Positions 1-7,775 are shown, counted from the first letter of the stretch. The stretch: 23,153 nt of DNA from CAZMJG01 sp964576365 (GCA_964576365.1 CAZNUT010000021.1:1-23153), one strand, 5' to 3'. Numbers and translations: made by a program. Notes: a model not told the origin generated them from the sequence alone.

Positions 1-2938
1 ACCACGCCTCGCAGATGAGGCGGAAGGGGCAGTAGTCACACCATGGGCCGACTTTTGGTTCAAATACGCCTTTGTTGATTTTTTCACCCATTTCCCGGAT
101 ATTTTGCTTCACCGTCACGATATCCCCATCGGTTCTGGCAGACGTATATTTTTTCATATCCTGCAGATAGTACAGTGTCAGTTTCACTTTACTTAAAGGA
201 GCGTCGTACAAACTTTTTTCTGTTGCCGCAAGTGCGTATATGGAAAGCTGTAGACTCTTTTTGAGCGCTGCTTCACTTGGTGTTTTTCCTGTTTTATAAT
301 CGATGATTTCGATAGTACCATCAGGCATTTTGTCTGCACGGTCTATTTTTCCAGTAACACTCAACTCATTCTCAATTTTGATTTTGAATAGTTTTTCCAA
401 CGAGACAATCTCACCTCTTTGTGAATGAAATTGGTCGTAATATCCTTCTATCATTGCTTTTGCTTCTTTTTTTGCCTTCTTTTCATGTGCAGAAGAGGTG
501 TATCCAAGCGGTATCCATGATGTTTCAAGTAGCTTTACGAGAGTATCCTTATCGCCTTCTTTTTGTTGCATCAATCCCTCGTAAAATTTTTGAAAAACTA
601 TATGTATTGTGCTACCAAAAGATGCTGCAGCCGAGGGTGGAGTAGGGATTTTGAGAATATACTGGTATTTATATTGCAGAGGGCAGACGTCATACGATTG
701 TAGCTGGGAGTAGGACAGATTGCGCACTGGTTTTGCGACGGTTGTCACCGCAGATACTTCTTCTTTTGGTTCAAAGTCAAAAATAGAGAGTTGTAATCGT
801 TCTTCAAGTCTTTTTTCTTTTTTTTGATTAATATAGACTTCTCCAAGTGTCTCAATTGCAAATGGAGAAATAGCGCGCGCCCTCACACCATCATCATATT
901 TGGTAGACGCAGTCATAAAGATTTTTTCACGTGCTCTGGTGAGGGCTACATAAAACAGTCGCCGCTCTTCTTGTGTATGATAATCTCCTTTTGGCAATAC
1001 TTCCTTTATAAGTGAATCTGGCAGTGGGATGGTTTCACTGCGTTTTTGGGTCGGAAATCTTCCTTGGATAAGATGAGGAAGAAAGACAATGGGAAATTCA
1101 AGGCCTTTGGCTCCGTGTACAGTCATGATATGTACTGCATTTCGTTCAGAGATATCACTTTCACTCGCTTGTGGAGATTCGCCAAGCTCCATACTCATGT
1201 GTATATAGGTTGTGGCATCAAAAACGCTTGAAAGGCTTTGATTTACTTCAAGGGAGCGTAGTTTGCTCAGGAATTGAGATATATTTTGAACTATTTCTTG
1301 CTCTTTTGAAGTAGATTTGCTAAGGATGTATTTAAAATAGCCAGTTTCTTCTAAAAATTTATATATGATATGAGCTGCGCTTTCTTTCATCAATAATGAT
1401 AGGTGTTTTTCGATCAGGCTGGTAATTTTTTTCAACAGTTCTCGTGTTTCGCTTTTAAGAAGTGGAAGGTAGGGGCGGTATATTTCAAATTCAGGCTCTG
1501 GCCCCGACTCTGAAAAAAAGGAAGAAATGATGCGGGTTACTTGAAAGAGAGGGAGAGATGTTCTTTTGGAAAAGGCTAAAAGTGCGGCTACATCAGTTTG
1601 GTCTATAGCAAAAAGATCCATATTCAAAACACGATAAAAAGCGATTGTGTCGCTGATATCTGTGAGTAGCGTCATGTAGGCTATAAGATCTTTGATTTCA
1701 GGTTGTTTAAACAGGCTGCCAGGTCCATGAAATTGGTACGGTACTCCCTGAGTTCGCATTTCAGCAGTAAAAATTTCACTATGACTGTTCGCTCTTACCA
1801 ATATGCAAAAATCACTAAATGTGTAATGGTTCTTTTTTTTGAGCTCAAGAATAGTTTCTACAATCCATTGCGCTTCTTGAGATCCATGTGCAAAATACGT
1901 GAATTCAACATTGTTTCCAGCTTTGGGATTATGAGAAATTAGTTTTTTTGATATTCCTAGTTGAGATTCGAGTGTGTCTGGGTTATTGTGCTGAATGAGC
2001 TGATATGCATGATCAAGAATAGATTGATTCGATCGATAATTATCGACAAGAGAAAGTAGTTTGGCCTCAGGATAATCTTTCATGAAAGATAAAATATTCG
2101 ACAGAGAAGCTCCGCGGAATTTGTATATCGCTTGAGAGTCGTCGCCAACAACTGTAAGAAACGGTTTTTTTTCTGCAGGGCACAGTAATTTTATAAGTTG
2201 ATACTGAGCTATATTTGTATCTTGAAATTCATCAACCATGACGTATTTAAAGCGACTTTGATATTGATTTAAGATATGTTGCCTTTCACGAAAAAGTAAT
2301 AATACGTTGCTAATCAAATCTGCAAAATCGTAACAATCATAATCAATTTTTAACTGCTCGTATGCTCCATATGTTTGAGCTAGCTCCATATATTTTTCAA
2401 TTTCTTCAGGTGAGTATGCAGAATCATTTTTTATTGAATTTGCCCACTCAAGATATTGTGCCGGAGTGACATCTTCGTCCCGCAGTCGGGAGAAGTGTTG
2501 GAGCAATGCTCCTACAAATTTTGTTGGGTTGCTCGCAGGTCTAAAGTATTTGAGCTGAAAGTGATGAAGATTTTTTTTGAAAAAAAGGATCGATTCAGCC
2601 TGAGTCATTAACTTATATGTGGGACTCAGCCCAACATGAGGTGCATCTTTTTTTAAAATTAAATCGCAAAATCCGTGAAAAGTCTGAATTGAAATATCAA
2701 ATATGCCGTAAGGCAGGGCAATATCTATTCGTTCGATCATTTCACGACATGCTTTTTCTGTAAAAGTCAGACAAAGAATTTCTTCTGGTTTAGCTTGTCT
2801 TGAAGAAATAAGATGAGTAATTTTTTCAACAAGTGTAAAGGTTTTGCCAGTGCCAGCACCCGCAACTATAAGTAATGGGCCATTATTGTAGTCAATTATT
2901 GCTTGTTGTTTTTCATTCGCCTCTCTTCGTGTCGACAT
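1..2938 (-). CDS. UvrD/PcrA-type superfamily 1 helicase fused to RecB-like nuclease (3' end cut by window edge)
   Basis: Translating the minus strand from ATG at 2938 gives at least 979 uninterrupted codons. Helicase motifs appear in order: Walker A AGAGTGKT (residues 26-33), DEFQD (236-240), GDDSQAIYKFRG (from 265), DNYRS, TVHGAKGLEF (606-615) and YVALTRAR (663-670). A PD-(D/E)XK nuclease of the PF12705/RecB type follows: SYDVCPLQYKYQY with C752, then GKIDRAD, IIDYKTGK with D880, QLSIYAL and finally C967-x2-C970-x5-C976. The four cysteines match the iron-sulfur ligand pattern of AddB-type nucleases. The likely role is ATP-driven DNA unwinding and end processing in repair. The protein runs off the window at W979, so only a short tail is missing. 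It is divergent from tuf. An alternative reading is a plain UvrD paralogue with a degenerate nuclease, but the nuclease motifs look intact. Confidence 0.9.
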   Translation of the reverse strand, partial: MSTRREANEKQQAIIDYNNGPLLIVAGAGTGKTFTLVEKITHLISSRQAKPEEILCLTFTEKACREMIERIDIALPYGIFDISIQTFHGFCDLILKKDAPHVGLSPTYKLMTQAESILFFKKNLHHFQLKYFRPASNPTKFVGALLQHFSRLRDEDVTPAQYLEWANSIKNDSAYSPEEIEKYMELAQTYGAYEQLKIDYDCYDFADLISNVLLLFRERQHILNQYQSRFKYVMVDEFQDTNIAQYQLIKLLCPAEKKPFLTVVGDDSQAIYKFRGASLSNILSFMKDYPEAKLLSLVDNYRSNQSILDHAYQLIQHNNPDTLESQLGISKKLISHNPKAGNNVEFTYFAHGSQEAQWIVETILELKKKNHYTFSDFCILVRANSHSEIFTAEMRTQGVPYQFHGPGSLFKQPEIKDLIAYMTLLTDISDTIAFYRVLNMDLFAIDQTDVAALLAFSKRTSLPLFQVTRIISSFFSESGPEPEFEIYRPYLPLLKSETRELLKKITSLIEKHLSLLMKESAAHIIYKFLEETGYFKYILSKSTSKEQEIVQNISQFLSKLRSLEVNQSLSSVFDATTYIHMSMELGESPQASESDISERNAVHIMTVHGAKGLEFPIVFLPHLIQGRFPTQKRSETIPLPDSLIKEVLPKGDYHTQEERRLFYVALTRAREKIFMTASTKYDDGVRARAISPFAIETLGEVYINQKKEKRLEERLQLSIFDFEPKEEVSAVTTVAKPVRNLSYSQLQSYDVCPLQYKYQYILKIPTPPSAAASFGSTIHIVFQKFYEGLMQQKEGDKDTLVKLLETSWIPLGYTSSAHEKKAKKEAKAMIEGYYDQFHSQRGEIVSLEKLFKIKIENELSVTGKIDRADKMPDGTIEIIDYKTGKTPSEAALKKSLQLSIYALAATEKSLYDAPLSKVKLTLYYLQDMKKYTSARTDGDIVTVKQNIREMGEKINKGVFEPKVGPWCDYCPFRLICEAW

Positions 2939-2953
2939 GTTGATATTGTAACA
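2938..2953 (-). promoter_or_regulatory. Extended -10 promoter of the helicase gene, predicting a leaderless mRNA
   Basis: Read on the minus strand, TGTTACAAT ends at 2945, which is an extended -10 (TG, one base, then TACAAT). Seven bases further on lies the A of the helicase ATG at 2938, so the predicted transcript begins at or within a base or two of the start codon. No good -35 is visible and no Shine-Dalgarno precedes the ATG. The promoter call is an inference from sequence alone. Confidence 0.45.
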
Positions 2954-2968
2954 GGCGAGTCTGTTTTG

Positions 2969-3093
2969 CAGCATCTCAACCACTGAGATATTCAATCATT
3001 CAGTCCATTAGTTTTTTTGAATGAGAAAGATGCTGATTGTCTTATTAAACAACTATGTAAACAGTCGTCTTTCGATTGATTGGTTGAGAAGCT
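2969..3093. repeat. Overlapping inverted repeats with mutually exclusive pairings
   Basis: Several complementary pairs share bases. CAGCATCT (2969-2976) pairs with AGATGCTG (3028-3035). TCTCAACCA (2974-2982) pairs with TGGTTGAGA (3081-3089), extending past one mismatch to AGC/GCT. ATCTCA (2973-2978) pairs locally with TGAGAT (2984-2989). TCATTCA (2996-3002) pairs with TGAATGA (3018-3024). All lie upstream of the predicted tuf transcription start and upstream of the helicase start. They could be operators or an RNA; function is unknown. Confidence 0.5.
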
Positions 3094-3119
3094 AAGCATT
3101 TGGATGTTGATTTCCCTGC

Positions 3120-3148
3120 TTGACAATTGAATAGTTGGACAGTATTAT
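3120..3148 (+). promoter_or_regulatory. Strong sigma70-type promoter of tuf
   Basis: TTGACA at 3120-3125 is a perfect -35. A 17-base spacer leads to TATTAT at 3143-3148, one mismatch from the -10 consensus. The predicted start near 3155 gives a leader of about 90 nt before the tuf ATG. This is the best promoter in the window, as expected for a very highly expressed gene. Confidence 0.8.
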
Positions 3149-3180
3149 TAGCCTACGTTTTGAAGCTATTTCAAACACGC

Positions 3181-3208
3181 TTGTATTTTTATTTGCGTAA
3201 TTTATAAT
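3181..3208 (+). promoter_or_regulatory. Possible second tuf promoter
   Basis: A perfect TATAAT lies at 3203-3208, with only a weak TTGTAT 16 bases upstream (3181-3186). It sits inside the inverted repeat TAATTT/AAATTA (3198-3217). The surrounding DNA is very AT-rich, so a chance match is a real possibility. Confidence 0.3.
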
Positions 3209-3245
3209 TACAAATTATTAATCAATTTTTTTCTAAACTACTCAT

Positions 3246-4430
3246 ATGGCTACAGGAGCATTTCAAAGAAATAAACCCCATCTTAATATAGGTACTATTG
3301 GTCATGTAGACCATGGTAAAACCACTACAACATCTGCTATCCACTATGTACTTTCAAAAAAAGGACAAGCAAAATTTTTAAAATATGACGAAATTGATAA
3401 AGCTCCTGAAGAAAAAGCAAGAGGAGTTACTATCAATATCCATCACTCAGAATACGAAACAGATAAAAGACACTATGCTCATATTGATGCACCAGGTCAT
3501 GCTGATTACATCAAAAATATGATCACTGGCGCAGCTCAGATGGACGGTGCAATACTTGTCGTTTCAGCTCCAGATGGTCCTATGCCTCAGACTCGAGAAC
3601 ACATTCTTCTTGCTCGCCAGGTTAATGTACCTGCAATCGTCGTTTACCTTAACAAGGTAGATATGGTGCAAGATGATGAAATCGTTTCTCTTGTGGAAAT
3701 GGAAGTAAGAGACCTTCTTAAGAAATATGGATATCCAGGTGACGAAGTTCCAGTTATTCGTGGTTCATCATTAAAAGCTCTTTCAGATGATCCTCAATCA
3801 GTAAAAGCTATTGAAGATCTTATGAAAGCAGTAGATGATTATGTTCCAGAGCCTGTGAGACCTATGGATAAGCCATTCCTTATGCCTGTTGAAGATGTCT
3901 TTACCATACAAGGTAGAGGTACTGTTGTTACAGGTAGAGTAGAAAGAGGAATGATGAAAGTAAACGAAGAGGTTGAAATCGTAGGCGTAAAAGAAACAAA
4001 AAAGACTGTCATCACAGGGATCGAAATGTTCCGCAAAACACTTGACGAAGCACGTGCAGGTGATAATACTGGACTTCTGTTAAGAGGAATTGAAAAAACT
4101 GATGTAGAACGTGGTCAGGTTATCGCTAAGCCTGGTTCTGTTACACCTCATACTGAGTTTGAATGTGAAATTTACGTTCTAAAGAAAGAAGAAGGCGGCC
4201 GTCACACACCATTTTTCAAAGGATACAGACCTCAATTTTACATTCGTACAACCGATGTTACTGGTGAAATCGAATTACCAGCCGGTGTAGAAATGGTTAT
4301 GCCTGGTGATAATGTCAAAATCAAGGCTAAATTGATTTATGCAGTCGCCATAGAAGAAGGTTTGAAATTTGCTATCCGCGAAGGTGGTCATACCGTCGGC
4401 GCAGGTGTAGTAACAAAAGTCATAAAGTAA
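3246..4430 (+). CDS. tuf: Elongation factor Tu
   Basis: This is a GTPase that delivers aminoacyl-tRNA to the ribosomal A site. At 394 aa it matches E. coli EF-Tu in length and aligns throughout. The G1 loop GHVDHGKT is at 19-26, G2 Thr in RGVTI near 62, G3 DAPGH at 81-85 with the catalytic His85, and G4 NKVD at 136-139. Domain 2 carries GRGTVVTGRVERG, and domain 3 carries GGRHTPFFKGYRPQFY and ends REGGHTVGAGVVTKVIK. Oddities are DAPGH where E. coli has DCPGH, NKVD for NKCD, and TTTTSAI for TTLTAAI after the P-loop. The gene stands directly before rpsJ without fusA, rpsL or rpsG. Its start lacks a Shine-Dalgarno but has T before ATG. Confidence 0.98.
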   Translation: MATGAFQRNKPHLNIGTIGHVDHGKTTTTSAIHYVLSKKGQAKFLKYDEIDKAPEEKARGVTINIHHSEYETDKRHYAHIDAPGHADYIKNMITGAAQMDGAILVVSAPDGPMPQTREHILLARQVNVPAIVVYLNKVDMVQDDEIVSLVEMEVRDLLKKYGYPGDEVPVIRGSSLKALSDDPQSVKAIEDLMKAVDDYVPEPVRPMDKPFLMPVEDVFTIQGRGTVVTGRVERGMMKVNEEVEIVGVKETKKTVITGIEMFRKTLDEARAGDNTGLLLRGIEKTDVERGQVIAKPGSVTPHTEFECEIYVLKKEEGGRHTPFFKGYRPQFYIRTTDVTGEIELPAGVEMVMPGDNVKIKAKLIYAVAIEEGLKFAIREGGHTVGAGVVTKVIK

Positions 4431-4439
4431 TGGTATAAT
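4410..4439 (+). promoter_or_regulatory. Internal promoter before rpsJ (extended -10)
   Basis: TGGTATAAT lies at 4431-4439, immediately after the tuf stop, and is a perfect extended -10. GTAACA (4410-4415, 4 of 6 -35 matches) lies 18 bases upstream, inside the end of tuf. The predicted start near 4446 gives a leader of about 32 nt for the S10 operon. The same nonamer recurs before rpmG and infA. Confidence 0.6.
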
Positions 4440-4477
4440 ACGGTGTTTAAATATTAACTGTTGCACTTTACCAAGTC

Positions 4478-4786
4478 ATGCCAAAAGGAAGAATTAGAAT
4501 TAGACTAAAATCGTACGATCATAGACTCATTGATGAGTCCTGTCAAAAGCTGGTTGATACAGCAATAAAAACAGGCGCATCAGTTGTAGGTCCTATTCCT
4601 CTTCCTCGTAAAAAACAGACTTTTGTTTTATTAAAATCACCGTTTACCGATAAGGATGCCCGCGAACACTTTGGACTTATAATTCATAAGCGGCTTCTTG
4701 ATATAGTCAATCCAACAAATCAAACTATCGATTCCCTCATGCATTTAGAGTTGCCTGCGGGAGTAGACGTTGAAGTAAAAATGTAA
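4478..4786 (+). CDS. rpsJ: Small subunit ribosomal protein uS10
   Basis: This is the S10 protein of the 30S head, also the NusE partner in transcription antitermination in well-studied bacteria. The protein is 102 aa, the usual length. Recognisable stretches are IRIRLKSYDHRLID at the start, GPIPLPRKKQTFVLLKSP in the middle, DKDAREHF with HKRLLDI, and the end LPAGVDVEVKM. It heads the S10 string after the internal promoter at 4431. No Shine-Dalgarno is visible before its ATG. It is followed by the largest gap in this part of the cluster (66 bp), which holds a hairpin. Confidence 0.97.
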   Translation: MPKGRIRIRLKSYDHRLIDESCQKLVDTAIKTGASVVGPIPLPRKKQTFVLLKSPFTDKDAREHFGLIIHKRLLDIVNPTNQTIDSLMHLELPAGVDVEVKM

Positions 4787-4803
4787 TTTTAGTACAACCA
4801 TCG

Positions 4804-4839
4804 CCAGCTAACAAGCTAGGTATAAGCTGTTATCTGGAG
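4804..4839 (+). promoter_or_regulatory. rplC leader hairpin covering a GGAG ribosome-binding site
   Basis: Between rpsJ and rplC the RNA can fold as CCAG (4804-4807), TAAC (4809-4812) and AGCT (4814-4817), closed by the loop AGGTATA and pairing with AGCT (4825-4828), GTTA (4829-4832) and CTGG (4834-4837). This gives 12 base pairs with one C/T mismatch and one bulged A. The 3' arm overlaps GGAG (4836-4839), the only Shine-Dalgarno-like site before the rplC ATG at 4853, so the fold would hide it. TTTTT follows at 4843-4847. The fold is seen in the sequence; translational control or partial attenuation is inferred. Confidence 0.55.
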
Positions 4840-4852
4840 TTATTTTTATATT

Positions 4853-5533
4853 ATGTCAGGATTTATCATAGGCACTAAACAAAAACAGACGCAAATATAT
4901 GACGATCACGGTGCTTTGTTACCTGCGACAGCTATTCACACTGAAAAATGTTATTTAGTAGGTATTAAGGTAAAAGAGACAGATGGATATCAGGCTGCTA
5001 TTATTGGATACGGATCAAAAAAAAGTATTAAAAAGCCAGTAAAAGGACTACTTGCTAAAGCGAACATTTCTGAAAATCTTAAATATATTAAAGAAATTCG
5101 TTTAGAAGATAATAAAAAAATTACATGTATAGAAGAGAGTGGAAAAAAAGGAATTTCCTTTGGAGATAATAAATTTTTTATTGGAGATGTTTTAGTAAGT
5201 AGTAAGTTTTTTAAACCTGGAGACATTGTTGATATTACAGGTACTTCAAAAGGAAAAGGGTATCAGGGTGTAGTAAGAAGGCATGGTTTTGCAGGTGGTC
5301 CTAAAACTCACGGACAATCAAATAGACACCGTGCACCTGGATCAGTTGGACCTAATACTACACCAGGCCATGTGTTTCGTGGTACTCGCATGGCTGGTCA
5401 AAAAGGCTCAGGTCAGGCAACTGTAAAAAATTTAACAGTCATAGAGGCAACTGATACACATCTGGTTGTTAAGGGATTGGTACCTGGCCATATCGGAAAT
5501 CTTTTGAAAGTTTTTGGTTACTCTCAATCTTAA
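4853..5533 (+). CDS. rplC: Large subunit ribosomal protein uL3
   Basis: This is the L3 protein of the 50S subunit, which reaches toward the peptidyl transferase centre and acts early in assembly. The protein is 226 aa, slightly longer than E. coli L3 (209). The conserved core is GTSKGKGYQGVVRRHGF (from about residue 130), GGPKTHGQSNRHRAPGS, then TPGHVFRGTRMAGQ and the end VPGHIGNLLKV. The N-terminal barrel begins GFIIGTKQKQTQIYDDHG. A GGAG 13 bases upstream may serve as ribosome-binding site but falls in a predicted hairpin. The next gene, rplD, starts 4 nt after the stop. Confidence 0.97.
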   Translation: MSGFIIGTKQKQTQIYDDHGALLPATAIHTEKCYLVGIKVKETDGYQAAIIGYGSKKSIKKPVKGLLAKANISENLKYIKEIRLEDNKKITCIEESGKKGISFGDNKFFIGDVLVSSKFFKPGDIVDITGTSKGKGYQGVVRRHGFAGGPKTHGQSNRHRAPGSVGPNTTPGHVFRGTRMAGQKGSGQATVKNLTVIEATDTHLVVKGLVPGHIGNLLKVFGYSQS

Positions 5534-5537
5534 TTCC

Positions 5538-6218
5538 ATGGAAACAACAAAAAAAATAACTAAGAAGCCGGTAGCTGATACAGAGCTCCAAGCTCGTATT
5601 TTTGATATTGAGGGAAGTGAAGTGGGTAAAAAATCTCTTGAAAAATCTATTTTTGGTTTGCCAAATAATCCAAAATTAATTGCTCAATATATCTATGTTT
5701 ATCTGCAAAATCAAAGAAAAGGGACTGCTTCTACCCTGACACGTGCCGAAGTTAATGCTACTACTAAAAAAGTATACAGACAAAAGGGTACGGGCGGAGC
5801 GAGGCACGGTTCTTTACGTGCTCCAATTTATGTTGGAGGAGGAGTTGCAGGAGGTCCAAAGCCAAAAGATTTTTCTAAGTTATTAAATAAGCAGCAAAAA
5901 AAGCTTGCTTTAAAAATTGCTCTGAGTTTAAAAGCTAGCGCTCAACATATTCTGTTATTAGACGGTGATCACGCTGAAATGAAACCCAGCACCAAGATCC
6001 TTTCAACATTTTTTAAAAAGTCAAATATCCAAGATCAATCAACGTTAGTTGTACTAGGAGCAGTTAAAAAAAATGGTTTAATTTTATCTTTAAGAAATTT
6101 GCCAGGAGTTGATATAACATCGGCTCATACGCTTAATGCATATGATGTTTTAAACCACTCAAATATTTTATTTGTACATGAAGGATTAGATGTTATTAAT
6201 AAGCAGTACACAGCTTAA
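5538..6218 (+). CDS. rplD: Large subunit ribosomal protein uL4
   Basis: This is the L4 protein of the 50S exit tunnel. In E. coli it also represses its own operon through the S10 leader. The protein is 226 aa (E. coli 201) with an N-terminal addition beginning METTKKITKKP. The diagnostic tunnel loop is KVYRQKGTGGARHGSLRAP followed by GGGVAGGPKPKDF (about residues 76-110). The C-terminal fold shows LVVLGAVKKNG and LNAYDVLNHSNILF. I chose ATG at 5538, 4 nt after the rplC stop; an in-frame TTG at 5514 would overlap rplC and adds no conserved sequence. Confidence 0.96.
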   Translation: METTKKITKKPVADTELQARIFDIEGSEVGKKSLEKSIFGLPNNPKLIAQYIYVYLQNQRKGTASTLTRAEVNATTKKVYRQKGTGGARHGSLRAPIYVGGGVAGGPKPKDFSKLLNKQQKKLALKIALSLKASAQHILLLDGDHAEMKPSTKILSTFFKKSNIQDQSTLVVLGAVKKNGLILSLRNLPGVDITSAHTLNAYDVLNHSNILFVHEGLDVINKQYTA

Positions 6219-6225
6219 TTTCCCT

Positions 6226-6504
6226 ATGAAATCAGTTATTAAGCCACTTATCACTGAAAAAAGTTCACGAAAAGCTCAAAGCAGTGTCTATGCGTTTGAA
6301 GTAGCATGTGAAATGAGTAAACATCAGATACAACAAATAGTCGAAACGCTCTATGGAGTACAGATTGGAACTATAAGAACTGCCATTCGTAAGGGTAAAT
6401 TTAAACGAGTTGGAAAGCGAATGCTAGCTAAAAAATTACCAAGTACAAAAATTGCATATATAACTCTGGTTAAAGGTACTATAGATAGTTTCCCACAATC
6501 CTAA
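6226..6504 (+). CDS. rplW: Large subunit ribosomal protein uL23
   Basis: This is the L23 protein at the exit tunnel mouth, the docking site for trigger factor and SRP in studied bacteria. The protein is 92 aa. Family hallmarks are the opening VIKPLITEKSS, YAFEVACEMSKHQIQQIVETLYGVQIGTI and the basic KGKFKRVGKR segment. ATG 6226 is preferred because the signature begins within four residues of it; an upstream in-frame start at 6190 would lie inside rplD. The start context is CCCTATG with no Shine-Dalgarno. Confidence 0.95.
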   Translation: MKSVIKPLITEKSSRKAQSSVYAFEVACEMSKHQIQQIVETLYGVQIGTIRTAIRKGKFKRVGKRMLAKKLPSTKIAYITLVKGTIDSFPQS

Positions 6505-6505
6505 T

Positions 6506-7282
6506 ATGTCAACTGTTGCATTAAATTCATCCAGTAAGCCAAAAAAATCTCTCATTGAGATTTTAAAAAAACACTCAGGAAGAGATGCTAGTGGCAAAGT
6601 TTCAGTACGTCATCAAGGTGGTAGACAAAAAAGATATTATCGTATTATTGATTTTAAGAGAAATAAATTAGATCAAAAAGCTATAGTTGAATCGATTGAA
6701 AAAGATCCGAATAGAGGTGCTTTTATTGCGTTGATTAAATTTGAAGATGGTGAATATCGATATATTCTTGCTCCTAATGGTTTAAAACTAGGAGATGAGG
6801 TGGTTTCATCAGATCAAGTTGACATAGCTTTGGGAAATTCGACTATTTTGGCGCGAATTCCAGTAGGTATAGAAATTCACAATATTGAATTGTATCCCGG
6901 ACAGGGTGGTAAGCTAGTTAGAGGAGCGGGCACTTTTGCCACAGTCGTAGCTAATGAAGGTGGTTATGCTCACATCAAGATGATTTCAGGAGAAGTCAGA
7001 AAGGTTTCTGAGAATTGTCGAGCAACTATCGGAAGAGTTAGTAATATTGGTCATAAAGATCGAATTATAGGTAAAGCTGGTACAAAGATATTGATGGGTG
7101 TACGTCCGACCGTACGAGGAACTGCCCAAAATCCACGTTCTCATCCACACGGAGGAGGAGAAGGTAGAAGTGGAGAGGGTATGCATCCAAAAACTCCATG
7201 GGGTAAACCTGCTCGTGGAAAACGAACTCGAACCAAAAAAAAGTGGAGCAATGCATTAATTGTTCAAAGGAGAAAAAGATAA
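6506..7282 (+). CDS. rplB: Large subunit ribosomal protein uL2
   Basis: This is the L2 protein, which binds 23S rRNA near the peptidyl transferase centre and bridges to the 30S subunit. The protein is 258 aa, shorter than E. coli L2 (273) mainly because the basic N-terminal start is replaced by a short Ser/Lys segment. The core is SGRDASGKVSVRHQGG, YRIIDFKRNK, DPNRGAFIALI, VRPTVRGTAQNPRSHPHGGGEG (with the conserved functional His) and TPWGKPARGKRTR. It is followed by rplV at a 1-nt gap. In the usual order rpsS would come next; here it does not. Confidence 0.97.
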   Translation: MSTVALNSSSKPKKSLIEILKKHSGRDASGKVSVRHQGGRQKRYYRIIDFKRNKLDQKAIVESIEKDPNRGAFIALIKFEDGEYRYILAPNGLKLGDEVVSSDQVDIALGNSTILARIPVGIEIHNIELYPGQGGKLVRGAGTFATVVANEGGYAHIKMISGEVRKVSENCRATIGRVSNIGHKDRIIGKAGTKILMGVRPTVRGTAQNPRSHPHGGGEGRSGEGMHPKTPWGKPARGKRTRTKKKWSNALIVQRRKR

Positions 7283-7283
7283 T

Positions 7284-7760
7284 ATGGAATCTCTGACATA
7301 CTTAAAGCAATTGAGAGTATCTTCAAAGTCATTGAGGTTTGTTGTGCCGCATGTCCGTCGCATACAACCACAAAAAGCTTTAGAAATACTCATGTACTCT
7401 CCTAAAAAGGAGTCGCGCTTTTTATATAAAGCGATCAATTCTGCAATTCATAACGCAGTTCAAACTTTAAAAGTGAGTCCAGATGTGTTACAATTTAAAC
7501 TTTTCACGGTTGAACAAGGAAGGCCTTTAAAAAGATATCGTCCAGGAGCTCGTGGAGGAGTGAGGCCTGTTAAAAAGAAGTTTTCGCATATCAAAATTAT
7601 TCTTGTTGCAAAGCAGGAACAGCCTACAAAAAAGGTAAAAGAAAACAAAGAAGTAGAAAATGTTGTTAAGGTAAAAAAACAAACTAAGCCAAAGATATCA
7701 AAACAGCAAGGTAAAAAAATAGACAAAAAAGATAAAGAAATTAAAACTGAAACAAATTAA
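7284..7760 (+). CDS. rplV: Large subunit ribosomal protein uL22 with Lys-rich tail
   Basis: This is the L22 protein of the 50S exit tunnel. The conserved domain covers about residues 1-112: LKQLRVSSKSLRFVVPHVR, AINSAIHNAVQ, and the tunnel hairpin RPLKRYRPGARGGVRPVKKK. Total length is 158 aa against 110 in E. coli; the extra is a C-terminal tail of about 45 residues made mostly of Lys, Glu, Val and Gln. AAAGGAG (7266-7272) inside the end of rplB is one of the few clear Shine-Dalgarno sites in this window and supports ATG 7284. Confidence 0.95.
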   Translation: MESLTYLKQLRVSSKSLRFVVPHVRRIQPQKALEILMYSPKKESRFLYKAINSAIHNAVQTLKVSPDVLQFKLFTVEQGRPLKRYRPGARGGVRPVKKKFSHIKIILVAKQEQPTKKVKENKEVENVVKVKKQTKPKISKQQGKKIDKKDKEIKTETN

Positions 7761-7775
7761 TCAATTATTACACTC

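Larger units (their letters stand above)
2939..3245. other. Divergent intergenic control region
   Basis: This 307-bp gap separates the helicase and tuf. It holds the helicase extended -10 at its left end, a set of overlapping inverted repeats (2969-3093), a strong tuf promoter (3120-3148), a weaker AT-rich second promoter candidate (3181-3208) and an SD-less tuf leader. I see no ORF, tRNA or intrinsic terminator in it. Confidence 0.7.

Noticed and set aside
1833..1840. Possible frameshift in the helicase at a run of eight T (A on the coding strand)
   Set aside because: With exactly eight bases the frame continues from LELKKK into NHYTFSDFCILVRAN, which is normal helicase sequence, so the gene is intact as given.
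421..1942. Short plus-strand open frames inside 421-645, 824-1015, 1046-1231 and 1703-1942
   Set aside because: All lie antisense within the well-supported helicase-nuclease gene and show no recognisable protein features.
5514..5537. TTG start for rplD overlapping rplC
   Set aside because: The added residues are out-of-frame rplC sequence; ATG 5538 fits the family and the pyrimidine-ATG pattern.
7460..7726. Minus-strand frame opposite the rplV tail
   Set aside because: It is a shadow of the Lys-rich tail (Lys codons read backwards as Phe/Leu), with no start signal.
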